Assembly: GCF_964340395.1 (NCBI RefSeq)
Contig: NC_135566.1
Span: forward strand, 16,850,001-16,914,000
Reading direction: 5' to 3'
From: Glandiceps talaboti
Lineage: Eukaryota > Hemichordata > Enteropneusta > Spengelidae
Length of the DNA stretch: 64,000 nucleotides
The translations under genes and the position numbers were made by a program. The number at the start of each line of letters is the position of its first letter. Within the stretch, counting starts at the first letter, position 1. Below are positions 35,300 to 46,721 of this stretch, one piece after another. Below the pieces are notes generated by a model. The model made no database searches, was not told where the DNA came from, and saw nothing but the letters and a program-made list of their open reading frames with translations.

Positions 35300-37122
35300 A
35301 TCGACACCACAACTTGATCCCCGCAAAGCTACCGGTCAGGACACAATTAATCCCCTCTTAGTTATACACGCTGCTCACATTATTGCATGCCCTCTCACAC
35401 ATATAATTAACTGTTCTCTCAACAATGGTATTTTTCCAAGTCTTCTTAAGATTGCCAAGGTAATACCTATTTATAAAAAAGGTTCGCCATGCGATGTTGG
35501 CAATTATCGCCCCATTTCAATTTTGCCCGTAATCAGTAAAGTGTTTGAATCTATTGTCAATCATCAACTTGTTAAATATCTTGAAAAATACAACATCCTC
35601 ATCAAAACTCAGTTTGGTTTCAGGAAAAAACACAGTACTAAGCTTGCCCTGGTTGACCTGATCACTGGTATTGCTAATAAGCTGGACAATGGTTATCTGA
35701 CATGTGGTATTTTCATTGATTTGCGGAAAGCCTTTGACACAATAGACCATAGTATTCTTCTTCAGAAACTGAGTCACTATGGTGTCAGAGGCTTGCCTTT
35801 ACTTTGGTTTAAAAGTTATCTCTCCCAGCGTAAGCAGTGTGTCTGTATAAATAATGTTACCTCGCCATATAGCGAAATACAATGTGGAGTACCACAAGGC
35901 TCAATTTTAGGCCCACTTCTCTTTCTGATTTACATCAATGATATTGTGAACGCTACTGATGCATTTGAATTTCGATTATTTGCCGACGACACAAACTTGT
36001 TTCAATTTATCAACAATCCCTCAAATATAATTCAGCTTGATCAACTCCATTTCGACTTCAGGAAAGTATGTGACTGGTGCGACGCCAATAGGCTCACTAT
36101 CAATGTAGAAAAAACTAATTTCATGATTATTAAGACTTCGCAAAGATTGGTGAAAATGGAGGGAAGTCTGGGCATCAATGGCTCACAAATTTCACAAGTA
36201 ACGTCAACCAATTATCTTGGCGTGTGTTTAGATCAAAATATGCTTTGGACATCACACATTGAAAAAGTTAGGAAAGCAATTTCTCCAATTATTGGCATAA
36301 TTTCCAAAATTCGCTATTACGTACCTAAATCTACTCTTCTTCTGTTGTATAACTCTATGATCTTGCCCCATATCTCATATTGTATAGAGATATGGGGCAA
36401 TACATACAATACATTTCTCAAGCCTATCTTAAACCTTCAAAAGAAAGTTATTCGCTTTATAACTTTTTCAAATATTGATGCTCCCTCCTCCCCTCTTTTT
36501 CAGCAACTAGGAATTCTAAATGTCCACCAGCAATGCAAATTTAATACTTCTTTATTTATTTTTGATTTGAGGGCCGGTCACTTCCCGCAAACAGTTAACG
36601 ACTACTTTAACACACCACCAAATACGTATCACACTCGGAATACAGCGAGAGATAACTTTTACATTCCCAAAGTAAATCTTACTTTGACGCAACACAATTT
36701 TCAGTATGCAGCTGCAAAACATTGGAACTCCTTACCTGAAGAATTGAAAAAAATACAATCCAGGACTACTTTTAAATCTCAGTTAAAACAGTATTTGTTA
36801 CAAAATTAATTCAGCTTTTTCTACCTTACATTGCATTTAATGCCAGTTATATATTTTTTGATGAACGCGTTTTGTTTGTTTTTGTTTTAATTTCAAATTT
36901 GTTTTTGTTTTTGCTTTGATTATTTTGTTTAATCAATTGTAGTATGGGCCACAAACTTGACTAGTTTGTTTCAAACTATTTTTGTGGTCCAGCCATAAAC
37001 TCTGTATTCATCCATCAGTTTATGTGTAATATTTATTCCACTGTCTTTTTTACTTTTTCTCTTTTGTTATATTGATATGATTTTGAGTTTGTGGCAAATA
37101 AAATACTATAACTCAAATTCAA
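35300..37122 (+). mobile_element. 5'-truncated non-LTR retrotransposon (LINE) insertion
   Basis: It interrupts the left arm of the foldback family: homology to the right arm stops at about 35300 and resumes at about 37123, with ~35 bp of the target missing or unrecognisable. It contains most of a reverse transcriptase frame plus a roughly 310-bp 3' tail ending near CAAATAAAATACTATAACTC. The endonuclease and ORF1 are absent, as expected from incomplete reverse transcription. Confidence 0.88.
35301..36809 (+). CDS. LINE reverse transcriptase, 5'-truncated (about 503 codons)
   Basis: The frame is open from the LINE junction to TAA at 36809 with no start codon needed. Reverse transcriptase motifs appear in order: KVIPIYKKG and NYRPIS, then TQFGFRKKHST, FIDLRKAFDTIDH (first catalytic Asp), GVPQGSILGPLLFLIYINDI and FADDTNLF (catalytic Asp pair). 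A C-terminal segment HWNSLPEEL is typical of CR1/L2/Jockey-group ORF2 ends. An intact frame implies the insertion is young, or by chance undamaged. Clade assignment is from motif style only. It cannot transpose on its own, lacking the endonuclease. Confidence 0.9.
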   Translation, partial: STPQLDPRKATGQDTINPLLVIHAAHIIACPLTHIINCSLNNGIFPSLLKIAKVIPIYKKGSPCDVGNYRPISILPVISKVFESIVNHQLVKYLEKYNILIKTQFGFRKKHSTKLALVDLITGIANKLDNGYLTCGIFIDLRKAFDTIDHSILLQKLSHYGVRGLPLLWFKSYLSQRKQCVCINNVTSPYSEIQCGVPQGSILGPLLFLIYINDIVNATDAFEFRLFADDTNLFQFINNPSNIIQLDQLHFDFRKVCDWCDANRLTINVEKTNFMIIKTSQRLVKMEGSLGINGSQISQVTSTNYLGVCLDQNMLWTSHIEKVRKAISPIIGIISKIRYYVPKSTLLLLYNSMILPHISYCIEIWGNTYNTFLKPILNLQKKVIRFITFSNIDAPSSPLFQQLGILNVHQQCKFNTSLFIFDLRAGHFPQTVNDYFNTPPNTYHTRNTARDNFYIPKVNLTLTQHNFQYAAAKHWNSLPEELKKIQSRTTFKSQLKQYLLQN

Positions 37123-37649
37123 GTTTCTATTGTACACTAGGTATGACCTCCTAAAGTGCTCTCACACATCAGTAACGTTACTATGCATGCAATATCAATG
37201 CCCCTATACCAATGTTACAGGCCCACTTTTATAACATGGAAAACTTATTTAAAAAGGTTATATTTACTTTAGCTTTTCGATGCTTGGCAATATATATCTC
37301 AGAGGCTATGAATAACCTAAAAATTGCCTAAATAGAAACCAAAAACTACAGATTTGGCGGGGGGGGGGGCCTTGGACTCCATCACCCCAGAGGCCACTCA
37401 TTCGTTAAACCAACAATAAGATTCACCAAAATTGGTATAAAAAACTTGAAAAGCTTCTAGGGGAGACCCCCTAGAACCCTCCTCCGAGATAAGAGGTAGA
37501 CATGTTCCAGTTTCTAATCAAAGTTCTTTCCTCCACCTCTTACTGTCAAGATGCTATGGAACTTTATTTCAAAAACGTTTCAACCTTATGTAGTTGCTTT
37601 TTACATGTTAGAGCTGTCTTGTAAAGCTTGCAAATTATTGTCTGATTCT

Positions 37650-37812
37650 TTAAAAAAAAATATTTTTGTCATTTATTGAGTTACAAACAAAGACTTGGTG
37701 TATGTCGTTTCACATGATTTGTTCATGTAGAAAATCACAGTCTAGTAATTTTTTTCACTCATTACAAACTCAAAATAAATACCCATTTCTCATCGATATG
37801 GCAACTGTAAAG
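37650..37812. mobile_element. MITE family A, copy 3 (partial)
   Basis: Shares TTTATTGAGTTACAAAC, the TCATGTAGAAAAT segment, CAAAATAAATACCCAT and an ATATGGCAACTGTA end with copies 1 and 4. It sits at the inner end of the left foldback arm. Confidence 0.6.
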
Positions 37813-38792
37813 ATCAACTACAGTTGTAATATATATTTAGACTGATTATTTGTTTTAGTAATAAACAAATTGTTATGAGTAGTGATAATGGAAATGTCAT
37901 CAGATTCTTTGGACAAAATGAACTGAAAGACCCCTTATGGTCTGGTTATCAGGCCTGTATGTATGTCACACACAAAAGGAGGGTATTGTGTTAGGATTTA
38001 TACACAGTATGGCACATATATCCCAAATACTAGTACTTGGCCGTACAAGTTGAATATATTTAACATGTAGAATTCAGAAGTAACACTTGCAGAATCTTGA
38101 AAGTACTAACACCAGTACACATGTCTCATAAGGGGCGAGATCAATAATTCAATGTAGGATAAAAAACTTAATTCTTTGACTTTTGGGGCGGGGTGGTGGT
38201 GGAGGGGTGGGGTGGGGTGCTACATCGGCTATTTAATCAAATGTCCGTCCTTAACCCTATACGACTTGTAATGACATAATATCACAAATATATTTTATCT
38301 TGTTCATACAATATGGGTAGATAGATAAGGACAGCAGTTCAGACACGCCAACCTACCACAAATGAAAACAAAATACAAGTAATTGTGATACACTGTTCAA
38401 TCTCCGACCCATTTTGTAGAAATAGTTTATACACAGACTCTAATACATAATATGTATACACCCCCCCCCCCGACTTCAATGGTAACAGTGTAACAATCTC
38501 TTGTATTTTGTTTTAATTTGGAAAGAGTCGGCTTGTACGAGTTTTGCCAATATGAACCAAGGTAAAAATGCATGTGTGACACACACTTTTTTGAAACTGA
38601 TACCTTTGATATTTCATATTATTTAATATGCCGCACATAGGTTTGATACGATATTTCTTTACAAATCGCCCCTTCTTATTGTGTTATGCTAGTTTATACA
38701 ATGTAATTATCAAAGTTACAAATTGGTATTTTTGCATGCACGTTCGCAAAATATATTGTACACAATTTTTCATTGCACGCTTGTTTCCTTTA
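37813..38792. other. Unique spacer between transposon arms
   Basis: No gene recognised. Contains short G-rich (38186-38218) and C-rich (38461-38470) runs. Ends with TTA immediately before the next element. Confidence 0.45.
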
Positions 38793-40541
38793 GGGACCGG
38801 TCAGTTTCTGCAGCTGGGGGGGGGGATCCGGTGATTTTCAATCAGGCCGACAAAAAGTCACTGACCCCCTATCGTAAAACTGAAAACAGGCTGCCCCTAT
38901 CACTTATCTCTAAAACATGATGACCCCCCCCCCCCCCATATATCATATTCACATGACAGGTATTTTTGATCATGACTCAGTGTGGGATGCTTGACTGTCT
39001 TGCAAAGACTTTATAAGATCCCCGTATAGCACTATCATAATTATAATTATTGACTACACAGGGTAGATATATTCCAAAAGTAGTTGTTTAGTAACATCTT
39101 GATAGTGAAAGGTATAGTAGGGAGAAGCTTGAGAAGGGAATATGTACACTTCTCATGGGGGGTCGGGGGGTCGGAGGGGGTCTCCCCTATAGGCCCTGGA
39201 GGATTTTTACTCTTAAAGTCAATTTTGAGACTATTCAGACACTTTCAGACGATAATTTCCAAGCTTTACAAGACAACACCAACATGTAAAAAGCAACTTC
39301 ATAGGGTTGAAATATTTTTGAAATATAGTTTGATAGCATCTTGACAGTAGGAGGTAGGAGGAAGAGCTTGAGACTGGAATATGTCCATCTCTTGGGTGGA
39401 GGTGGGGTCTCCCCCTAGAAGCTCTGGAGGCATTTTACTCTTAAAGCCATTTTAAAGCTATTCAGACCCTTTCAAGCAAACCTCCAAGCTTTACAAGACA
39501 GCACCATCAAGTGTCAGAAACTATTCATAATAACTTACATAGGGTTGAAATATGTTCTTAAAAGTGAAACGGCATCATTATATACATGTAGTAAAGGTCA
39601 GCACATCTAATAATAGTATCATTGGTACGGGAGATTTGGAGTTTTAAGGCAATTTTAGACTATCCTGGCAAACATCTCATATCTTTAAAGACAATATCAT
39701 CTCAAATTAGCATAGGGTGAAAATATTTAAGAAAAATTTAATACCATTATGACAGTAAAAAGGTTGGTGCATCTGATTGTTGGTTGGTTGAATGCATGAG
39801 TGACCTCTGGGGGTGAGGGAGTCCTTGGGGTTTTCCCCTGGCAGATCTGGCTTTTTTTGTTTCTATTAAAGCAATTTTTAGGTTATTCATAGCCTTTGAG
39901 GTAATATTTCCAAGCTTTGAAAAGCTAACGTTTTAAATGAGTTTCCCATGTCACATAAAAATGGGCCTGTAACATTGGTATAGGGGGCATTAATATTGGT
40001 ATGTTAGTGAACTTTAGGTGGTCATATACCTAGTGTATAATAGAAACTGGAATCTGATGAGATGTGGTGATTTGTAGTGTCAATATCATGTAGTGTCCAA
40101 AATAGAAAGTGTATTGGTCCATTCTGACAAGTTCATACTGACGAGTAGAACAATTTAGATTAAGTTCTTTTATAAATTACCTATGAAGATTTACCATTAC
40201 GAAACCATCAAGTTCACTTTTGCAATATAAGTGAAGCACTGATTGTGAAACAGCCAAGTATTTACATGACATGTTCTGTAACTAGTGTGGTAGCTAGGTA
40301 ATACATGTATATGTATATGTAAAGTGATGTTTGAACTCTTACGCTTAAGAAACAGGGACAAGAACAAACATGTACCAGATTTCAGACTTGGATATATGCC
40401 AATTTGTAGAAAAGGATTTGTCTCCCATCACAATCCAAAACACAATGACCCCCCCCCCCCCATCCACAATTTTCAAAAACAGGGTGACCCCCGGCCCCCT
40501 ACCAATCCACTGCCCCCCGGCCGAAGAAACTGACCGGTCCC
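38793..40541. mobile_element. TTA-flanked foldback transposon with GGGACCGGTCAGTTTCT ends
   Basis: Inverted ends GGGACCGGTCAGTTTCT (38793) and its complement (ending 40541) are bracketed by TTA at 38790-38792 and 40542-40544, which fits a PIF/Harbinger-type target duplication. It is 1749 bp without a transposase frame. It includes runs of C or G near each end and four diverged internal repeats at 39080-39780. Its right part is the inverted partner of the arm starting at 34928, so the region holds at least two copies of the family in opposite orientation. Confidence 0.78.
39080..39780. repeat. Four diverged ~230-bp tandem units inside the foldback transposon
   Basis: Recurring order: TAGTAACATCTTGATAGTGA / TAGCATCTTGACAGTAGGAG-type start, GGAATATGT...CT, a (G)-rich GGTCTCCCC(T/C)-TA segment, then TTTTACTCTTAAAG and CCAAGCTTTACAAGACA. 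Starts near 39095, 39330, 39565 and 39740. The complementary form is recognisable in the left arm around 37440-37640. Confidence 0.7.
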
Positions 40542-40576
40542 TTATAATTATTCTACGATTCACACGTGGAGAGGGA

Positions 40577-40655
40577 TGATGTATGTATGTATGTATGTAT
40601 GTATGTATGTATGTATGTATGTATGTATGTATGTATGTATGTATGTATGTATGTA

Positions 40656-40704
<49 letters not shown>

Positions 40705-40810
40705 ATGTATGTATGTACGTATGTACGTATGTATGTATGTGTGTGTGTATGTGTGTATGTATGTATGTGTGGGTGGGAGTGGGTGTGCGTCTGTGTATAT
40801 ATATATGTGT
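40577..40810. repeat. (ATGT)n/(GT)n microsatellite
   Basis: Long ATGT tract, then GT, ATGT, TACG/ATGT and TGTG blocks. It starts about 35 bp after the foldback element end. Several long open frames of alternating Tyr/Val/Cys/Met or His/Thr/Ile come only from the repeat. Confidence 0.97.
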
Positions 40811-41697
40811 GTGTTCATACACATGTATGCGCAGTCTGGTGTATTTTCCAATTCTTTATTTTGTTGTGGAAGAGAGCAATATCATAGCACATATGCGCAT
40901 GTTGGGGCAGAGATATCATCAGTCTTGCCAATCTTTGAACATTCCAAGGTTTGGCTATTCCAGGTCGATGATGAATGAATTGTTGACTGGGATTGTTGTA
41001 CACTTTTGTCAAGTTCAGCTGAAAGAGAAATACCCCGTCTCGTATCTTGCAGTAGCGGTGTATATGATGACATGATACTCAGGAAATACCAGGCTTGGAT
41101 GGCATCATGAATGAACTGTCACACGACGGCATCGGTGTGATAAATAGACAAACACAACCTTGATGAAGAGAAATTTTGGGAAAATGGTTTTGAGACTTCA
41201 TCAGATTTAGGCATAAGTTATGCAATTTACTTTTCACACGTCAAAATAATTTGATATATGCGCAGCATACGAGCATTCAAATTTAACCGTTGATGCTACA
41301 TATAGTGTGACTGTCACAGACTTCCTTGTCTGTGATAGTGTTTCGTGGTAAACCGTCAAAACTGACCTGGGGGCATTACTCCGGAAACCGGGACAGAAAT
41401 TTAAAACCACCCGTTATAAAATTCTTTATAGAAAGTGCCTGTCACACATTCGAAACAGTGATCCTCTGTACAGAGAATCATATTATAATTATACAATATA
41501 TATACATACACTACGGGACTGTATATCATTGAAGTACATGTAATATGCTATGTTTCTATGTATACTAGCTATACCTGTTGTTTGTATAGATAGTATATAT
41601 AGAAACATAGTATATTATTTCAATAGTATACAGGCCCTTGTAGACATATATATAGATAGTTATCCATGAGTTTAAAAATATTTCATTTATCCAGTTT

Positions 41698-41795
41698 ATT
41701 CATTCATTCATTCATTCATTCATTCATTCATTCATTCATTCATTCATTCATTCATTCATTCATTCATTCATTCATTCATTCATTCATTCATTCAT

Positions 41796-41826
<31 letters not shown>

Positions 41827-41840
41827 CTTATTTATTTATT
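41698..41840. repeat. (CATT)n to (TATT)n microsatellite
   Basis: About 24 CATT units passing into TATT units, some 190 bp upstream of the ASPHD start codon. Confidence 0.97.
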
Positions 41841-42028
41841 AGTAACACGGTTCCTGGGCTCCCTGTGCATGTGGCCTAAATGATAGCAGTGTCTACATTT
41901 ATATTTTACCCAAAATGCAGTGCTCTTCGAAATGGCCGCGGCCACTAGCGCTGTAGAGCTGTGTCCAGCAACAAATCTTCGTTTACTTGTTGCGTTCACG
42001 TGCACAATCCTGGTTTAGTTTTTAAATT

Positions 42029-45000
42029 ATGGACGACATTGTTGTTCCACATTGGTACAGTCTCAGACTACTGGGTTACTATCTAGATGACTCTGTTTTA
42101 CTAGCATTGAATTATTTCACGCTTGTTATTTTGGCATTACTGTTCATCCGATACCGTTGGTTGGCACCACCGATCGCTTCTGGACGTGAAAATCCAGAAA
42201 GTAGCGATGTATCTGCGTTTACCACATGCGAGTCTCCAGATTGTGTACGGTGTCGAAATTATCTCCAATTAGAGGGACAACTCCTACCAAAACTTGAAGG
42301 GTTCGCGAAAGAGCACTCGTGGAATGGTCTTGAGCGAATCCTCAGCGCAATAGAGGAAGCAGACGTCCATCGAGTGAACCAGGAACTAACTCTACAGCAG
42401 CCGAATATTCTCTTTCTGCCTGGGCTGTACTCTGATCCTTGGCACAATATTACACGTACACGAGACGTTCAAGTACTGATCGAAAACTACATAGGAATAT
42501 CAAACGATTTCAAAAATGTGTACACAGAGTTTCAGAGTGGTTGTAAGCGTGGCTGGCTCACAAACAATGTTCCTAGCGGAGAGTGGCATGTCTTCCATTT
42601 AATTAACCAGGGTGTTCGAATAGATGACAACTGCCTAAAATGTCCAAACACTGCTGCAATACTTGGAGAATTAGAACATATTATGGACACCAATGTGTTT
42701 GGTAATGCCACATTTTCAGTACTACAGCCTGGAACACATATAACTGAACACTATGGCCCAACCAACGTACGCATACGATGCCATCTAGGTAGGTTGAGGG
42801 GATAGATGTGACGTGTGGTGATAATAGTCTTGATTCTCTAGTCCTGCTTACATGGCGTGGTGGGTCGAATGTCACCCCCCCCCCCACCTCCGGGCATAGT
42901 GGGGGATTTGGAAATTAGTCTTATAAAATTTGTCAAATGCCCCACCCCCTGGGGCAAGACATTCTGGAAAATCCCCACCTAAAACAAGTTGGGTGGGGTA
43001 TTCAAAAATTCTGACTGACACACAACCACTCTTTTACGTCCGTGAAAATGACGGGAGGTCAATATGAGGCAATTGCCCCACCCCCTCGGGCATTGTTTCA
43101 TGGCAAACACGGTCTAATCCCCACATTTGTCCCGTATTGCCCTGAGGTGGGGTCCCTCGGGCATTACATTGACTCATGCATATAACTCTTTTCATTCGTC
43201 TGTCACCCCTCTCTTCGTAGTCAATATAGAGTCACAGTCACACACACTACAGCCATATACGTGGGGCTAGATGTAGTCTTGCTGCTAGACGTTCGGGCTT
43301 TCTTTCGATGCTATAACTATAAGCGAAACGAAGTTCGCATGTGAGGGCTTGCCCGAACAGTCTAGCGAATGTCAGTTTCAGACCGGACATTCCATTGAGA
43401 TTACCTTGAGCGACGGGTTGGGCCATCTATGCATATATATACTTTAATATATTCAATAACCTATGACCTCGGGGAATCTCTGCATGCAAGTGTTGACAAA
43501 CACATTTACGTCATTACTATGGCTCATCAGTTTATGGTAATTGTGAGTTTGATGAGTGTGTAGACGTCATTCACACATTTCAGTTAACGCATTGTGGTTA
43601 TTTATACAAGCCCCTCCTTCAGATGAATATGCATGAAAATTTAGCTATTGTCCTCTGTTTGTGCTTGTCGCTAATACGGTTCTCTGATTGGCAGTTATTT
43701 ATATCCTGATGACATTCGCTAGACCTCGGATGTTCCATCCTCGATAGCGTTGTTCGGCTATGTGTCGTATTTTATCGGAAGAACATCCGAGGGCTAGCTG
43801 ATAGACTAGGCTAGATGCTACTTGGAAAGTCTTTTTTTATAAGTAGAACCATGGAAGTATAGCGCACAGGGTGGGTTATACTTCCATGGTAGATAACCAT
43901 AGCTGTTTTATGTTTTATTTCGCTTCTCTACAAATTAGCTAAATAGTTTGTTTAGTTTGCAGTCCTTGAATTTCTCCAGAAGCTACCCAGGCAGACAGGG
44001 GAGAAAATAACCCACAGAAAAACAACTATTTTGAAATGTGACATCATATGCATTCACTTTGGATCAGTGGTCATGCAAGCAGTGCATTCTGGTGAATACA
44101 TGTACTTCACATCCAACATTGCATACTGCATGATCCAGGTTCTTTTAGCAATAGGTTTGCATATCTCAAGTGATCGATATATCATAAATACACAGAACAG
44201 ACTTCATAAGCCCATTCTTCATGGCATGGAAGACGTGGTGTAGAAAACTTTCCCTGAGACTCATCTTGGGGATCTCACAGTGGAGACCACAGCAGTGAGA
44301 ATCTGGGTACCCAAAACTAGCCCATGTCCTTCCTCTGTAAAGTTACAGAAACCATGTCATTAAAGTCTGATACCCTATATATAGGGTGTAATTACATAGA
44401 GTTACAGAAACCAAGTCATTAAAGCCTGATACCCTATATATAGGGTGTAATTACATAGAGTTACAGAAACCAAGTCATTAAAGCCTGATACCCTATATTT
44501 AGGGTGTAATTACATAGAGTTACAGAAACCAAGTCATTAAAGCCTGATACCCTATATATAGGGTGTAATTACATATTAGAGTTACAGAAACCAAGTTAAA
44601 GGTAAAATTGCAGTCACAGTTATTTCTGCCTTCAGTATATTTGTATTGATGACAGCTTTCAACTTACGTATGATTTTGGGTGAGAAGATAGCACTTTGGT
44701 AACTTACACAAGTTATGAAATCTTTATAAAGAAACCCTACTGCACTTGTTACACATTCTGCCATTTTGGGGATTTCCTGAAAGGGTTTATGGGTAAACTA
44801 CAGGAAATGACATCATAGTTCCCACAATCTCTTTGTCTTGACATATAGAAGTTGATAGCAGTAATCAATACAAGTGTACTAAAGGCAGAAATAAGTCTGA
44901 CTGGACTTTTCCTTTAAGTTGATAGCAGTAATCAATACAAGTGTACTAAAGGTAGAAATAAGTCTGACTGGACTTTTAAGTTGATAGCAGTAATCAATAC

Positions 45001-46019
45001 AAGTGTACTAAAGGCAGAAATAAGTCTGACTGGACTTTTCCTGTCAGTTGATAGCAGTAATCAATACAAGTATACTAAAGGTAGAAATAAGTATGACTGG
45101 ACTTTTCCTTTAAAGTTGATAGCAGTAATCAATACAAGTGTACTAAAGGTAGAAATAAGTATGACTGGACTTTTCCTTTAAGTTGATAGCAGTAATCAAT
45201 ACAAGTGTACTAAAGGTAGAAATAAGTATGACTGGACTTTTCCTTTAAGTTGATAGCAGTAATCAATACAAGTGTACTAAAGGTAGAAATAAGTATGACT
45301 GGACTTTTCCTTTAAGTTGATAGCAGTAATCAATACAAGTGTACTAAAGGTAGAAATAAGTATGACTGGACTTTTCCTTTAAGTTGATAGCAGTAATTAA
45401 TACAAGTGTACTGAAGGTAGAAATAAGTATGACTTGACTTTTCCTTTAAGTTGATAATAGTAATTAATACAAGTGTACTAAAGGTAGAAATAAGTCTGAC
45501 TTGACTTTTCCTTTAAGTTGATAATAGTAATCAATACAAGTGGACTAAAGGCAGAAATAAGTGTGACTGGACATTTCCTTGTAAGTTGATAGCAGTAATT
45601 AACACAAGTGCCGAAAGGCAGAAATGAGTCTGACTGGACTTTTCCTTGTAAGTTGATAGCTTGATAGCAGTAATCAGTACAAGTGTACTGATGGCAGAAA
45701 TAAATCTGACTGGACTTTTCCTTTTAAACTATGGAATGACAAACTTTCAATGAATTTTAAATGTGTGTTTTTTTTTCATGTTCACCAAACAGGTATTACC
45801 ATTCCTCCGAAGTGCCACCTTATTGTTGCTGGGGAGAGCAGACAATGGATAGAACAAGACTGCATTACTTTTGATGATTCCTTTCTGCATGAAGCAAAGC
45901 ATGATGGAACAGATAAAGATGGGACGAGGGTTGTATTTATGGTCGATCTGTGGCATCCAGATGTAACTGAACTGGAAAGGGATGTTCTGAATGACCTGTT
46001 TTCACCTAGCCTTAAATGA
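42029..46019 (+). CDS. ASPHD2: Aspartate beta-hydroxylase domain-containing (ASPHD) membrane protein
   Basis: Two exons, 42029-42788 and 45793-46019, joined in phase 1 (CTAG|GTAGGT ... AACAG|GTATT), give 328 residues. A single hydrophobic span at about residues 24-41 (LALNYFTLVILALLFIRY) near the N-terminus predicts a type II membrane anchor. The C-terminal half is the Asp/Asn hydroxylase fold: GEWHVFHLINQG, a Cys-rich LKCPNTAAIL stretch, then EHYGPTNVRIRCHLG, FDDSFLHEAKHDG and RVVFMVDLWHPDV. By analogy with ASPH, His241 and His286 are the two iron ligands and Arg299 is the likely 2-oxoglutarate contact. The family consists of Fe(II)/2-oxoglutarate oxygenases; ASPHD substrates are not established. 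The intron separates the two iron ligands. ASPHD1 and ASPHD2 are vertebrate duplicates, so the symbol is approximate. Confidence 0.93.
42850..43160. repeat. C-rich degenerate repeat in the ASPHD intron
   Basis: Repeated CCCCACCCCCTSGGGCA-type motifs (about 42940, 43075 and an inverted GGTGGGGTCCCTCGGGCA at 43145). They pair as an imperfect inverted repeat; likely a transposon relic. Confidence 0.5.
44342..44580. repeat. 59-bp minisatellite, four copies
   Basis: Unit GTTACAGAAACCAAGTCATT...CCCTATATATAGGGTGTAAT... starts at 44342, 44401, 44460 and 44519, with a partial fifth at 44581. Each unit contains the palindrome CCCTATATATAGGG. Located in the ASPHD intron. Confidence 0.95.
44851..45725. 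repeat. About 67-bp minisatellite, roughly 13 copies
   Basis: Unit GTTGATAGCAGTAATCAATA...TGACTGGACTTTTCCTTTAA recurs from 44851 (44918, 44980, 45047 and on). Central copies are nearly identical and edge copies are diverged. It fills the end of the ASPHD intron, stopping about 70 bp before the exon 2 acceptor. One reversed related stretch is visible at about 44600-44670. Confidence 0.95.
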
Positions 46020-46098
46020 TGACAAGAATTTGACATTTTGCTGTTTTTATCTATGATTTAAAAACGCTTTTATTTTTTGGGTTACCATGGCAACAGAC

Positions 46099-46104
46099 AA
46101 TAAA
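46099..46104 (+). promoter_or_regulatory. ASPHD2: Polyadenylation signal of ASPHD
   Basis: AATAAA 80 bp after the stop codon at 46017-46019; further AT-rich hexamers follow near 46220. Confidence 0.55.
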
Positions 46105-46332
46105 ATGACTACAATTTTTGAACTCAGAATAACAAACTTTCCCAGATAGGGTGGTTTCTAACAACTAGTCCCTGTCATTATTCTATTATTACAAAAATTA
46201 TGATTATTATATATTTTTTAATAAATATTTAATTATATTACCACAATTTACTTATTTATTGAGATGAAATAAACATCTTCAAATAATTTTTATAATGAGA
46301 CGTGTGATTTACAGACTCACCCCTCCCCCCCC

Positions 46333-46333
46333 A

Positions 46334-46382
<49 letters not shown>
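46333..46382. repeat. (CA)n dinucleotide repeat
   Basis: CCACCACA leading into about 22 CA units downstream of ASPHD. Confidence 0.96.
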
Positions 46383-46384
<2 letters not shown>

Positions 46385-46570
46385 CACAGAGTTGTTTTAA
46401 ACAAGGTGGTAAACATCATTTACAATACATAGACATATCCTTGGTCAAAATGTGTACTAATAACCTTCTAAGGGTAACCCTATTTTTTGTATATTTCTCA
46501 TTACTTTACCGACCCAAATTTTCAACTCTAACATTAAAATAAAATGTTTTTCATTTTTATCCCGCTGCTT

Positions 46571-46650
46571 ATTAACCGTAACAGCTTTGCTAAATCTAAG
46601 TGAATCTATACTGGTCTGAGCTTAGATTTAGCAAAGCTGTTACGGTTAAT
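46571..46650. repeat. Perfect 30-bp inverted repeat with 20-nt loop
   Basis: Arms 46571-46600 (starting ATTAACCGTAACAGCTTTGC) and 46621-46650 are exact reverse complements with a 20-nt spacer. An RNA from either strand would form a perfectly paired stem-loop. Confidence 0.95.
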
Positions 46651-46721
46651 CTAAATTCAAAGCATATTCATGTGCTTTTGAAGTACATATGGTTTGGTTT
46701 GGTTTGGTGTAGAGAGCTATT

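Larger units (their letters stand above)
34928..37640 (+). mobile_element. Left arm of a composite inverted transposon pair
   Basis: It begins GGGACCAGTCAGTTTCG and continues with the GTATTACCTAGCTACCACAC, GTTACAGAACATG and CACAATCAGTGCTTCAC segments, all of which recur inverted at 40180-40541. After an interruption by a LINE, the same inverted similarity resumes at 37123 (GTTTCTAT...ACACTAGGTAT) and runs to about 37640. The immediate left flank is TCA, not TTA. A G/C-rich stretch present just inside the other copies is missing here. Confidence 0.75.

Noticed and set aside
40345-41075. Several overlapping frames of 100-170 codons on both strands
   Set aside because: Dominated by the ATGT/GT microsatellite; flanks are transposon end and unique non-coding DNA.
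44981-45181. Repetitive plus-strand frame in the ASPHD intron
   Set aside because: Shadow of the ~67-bp minisatellite (not a multiple of three), so not a coding repeat.
44851-45725. Possible CRISPR-like or direct-repeat array
   Set aside because: Units are contiguous with no unique spacers, and the genome is eukaryotic; it is a minisatellite. The same applies to 52795-53480.
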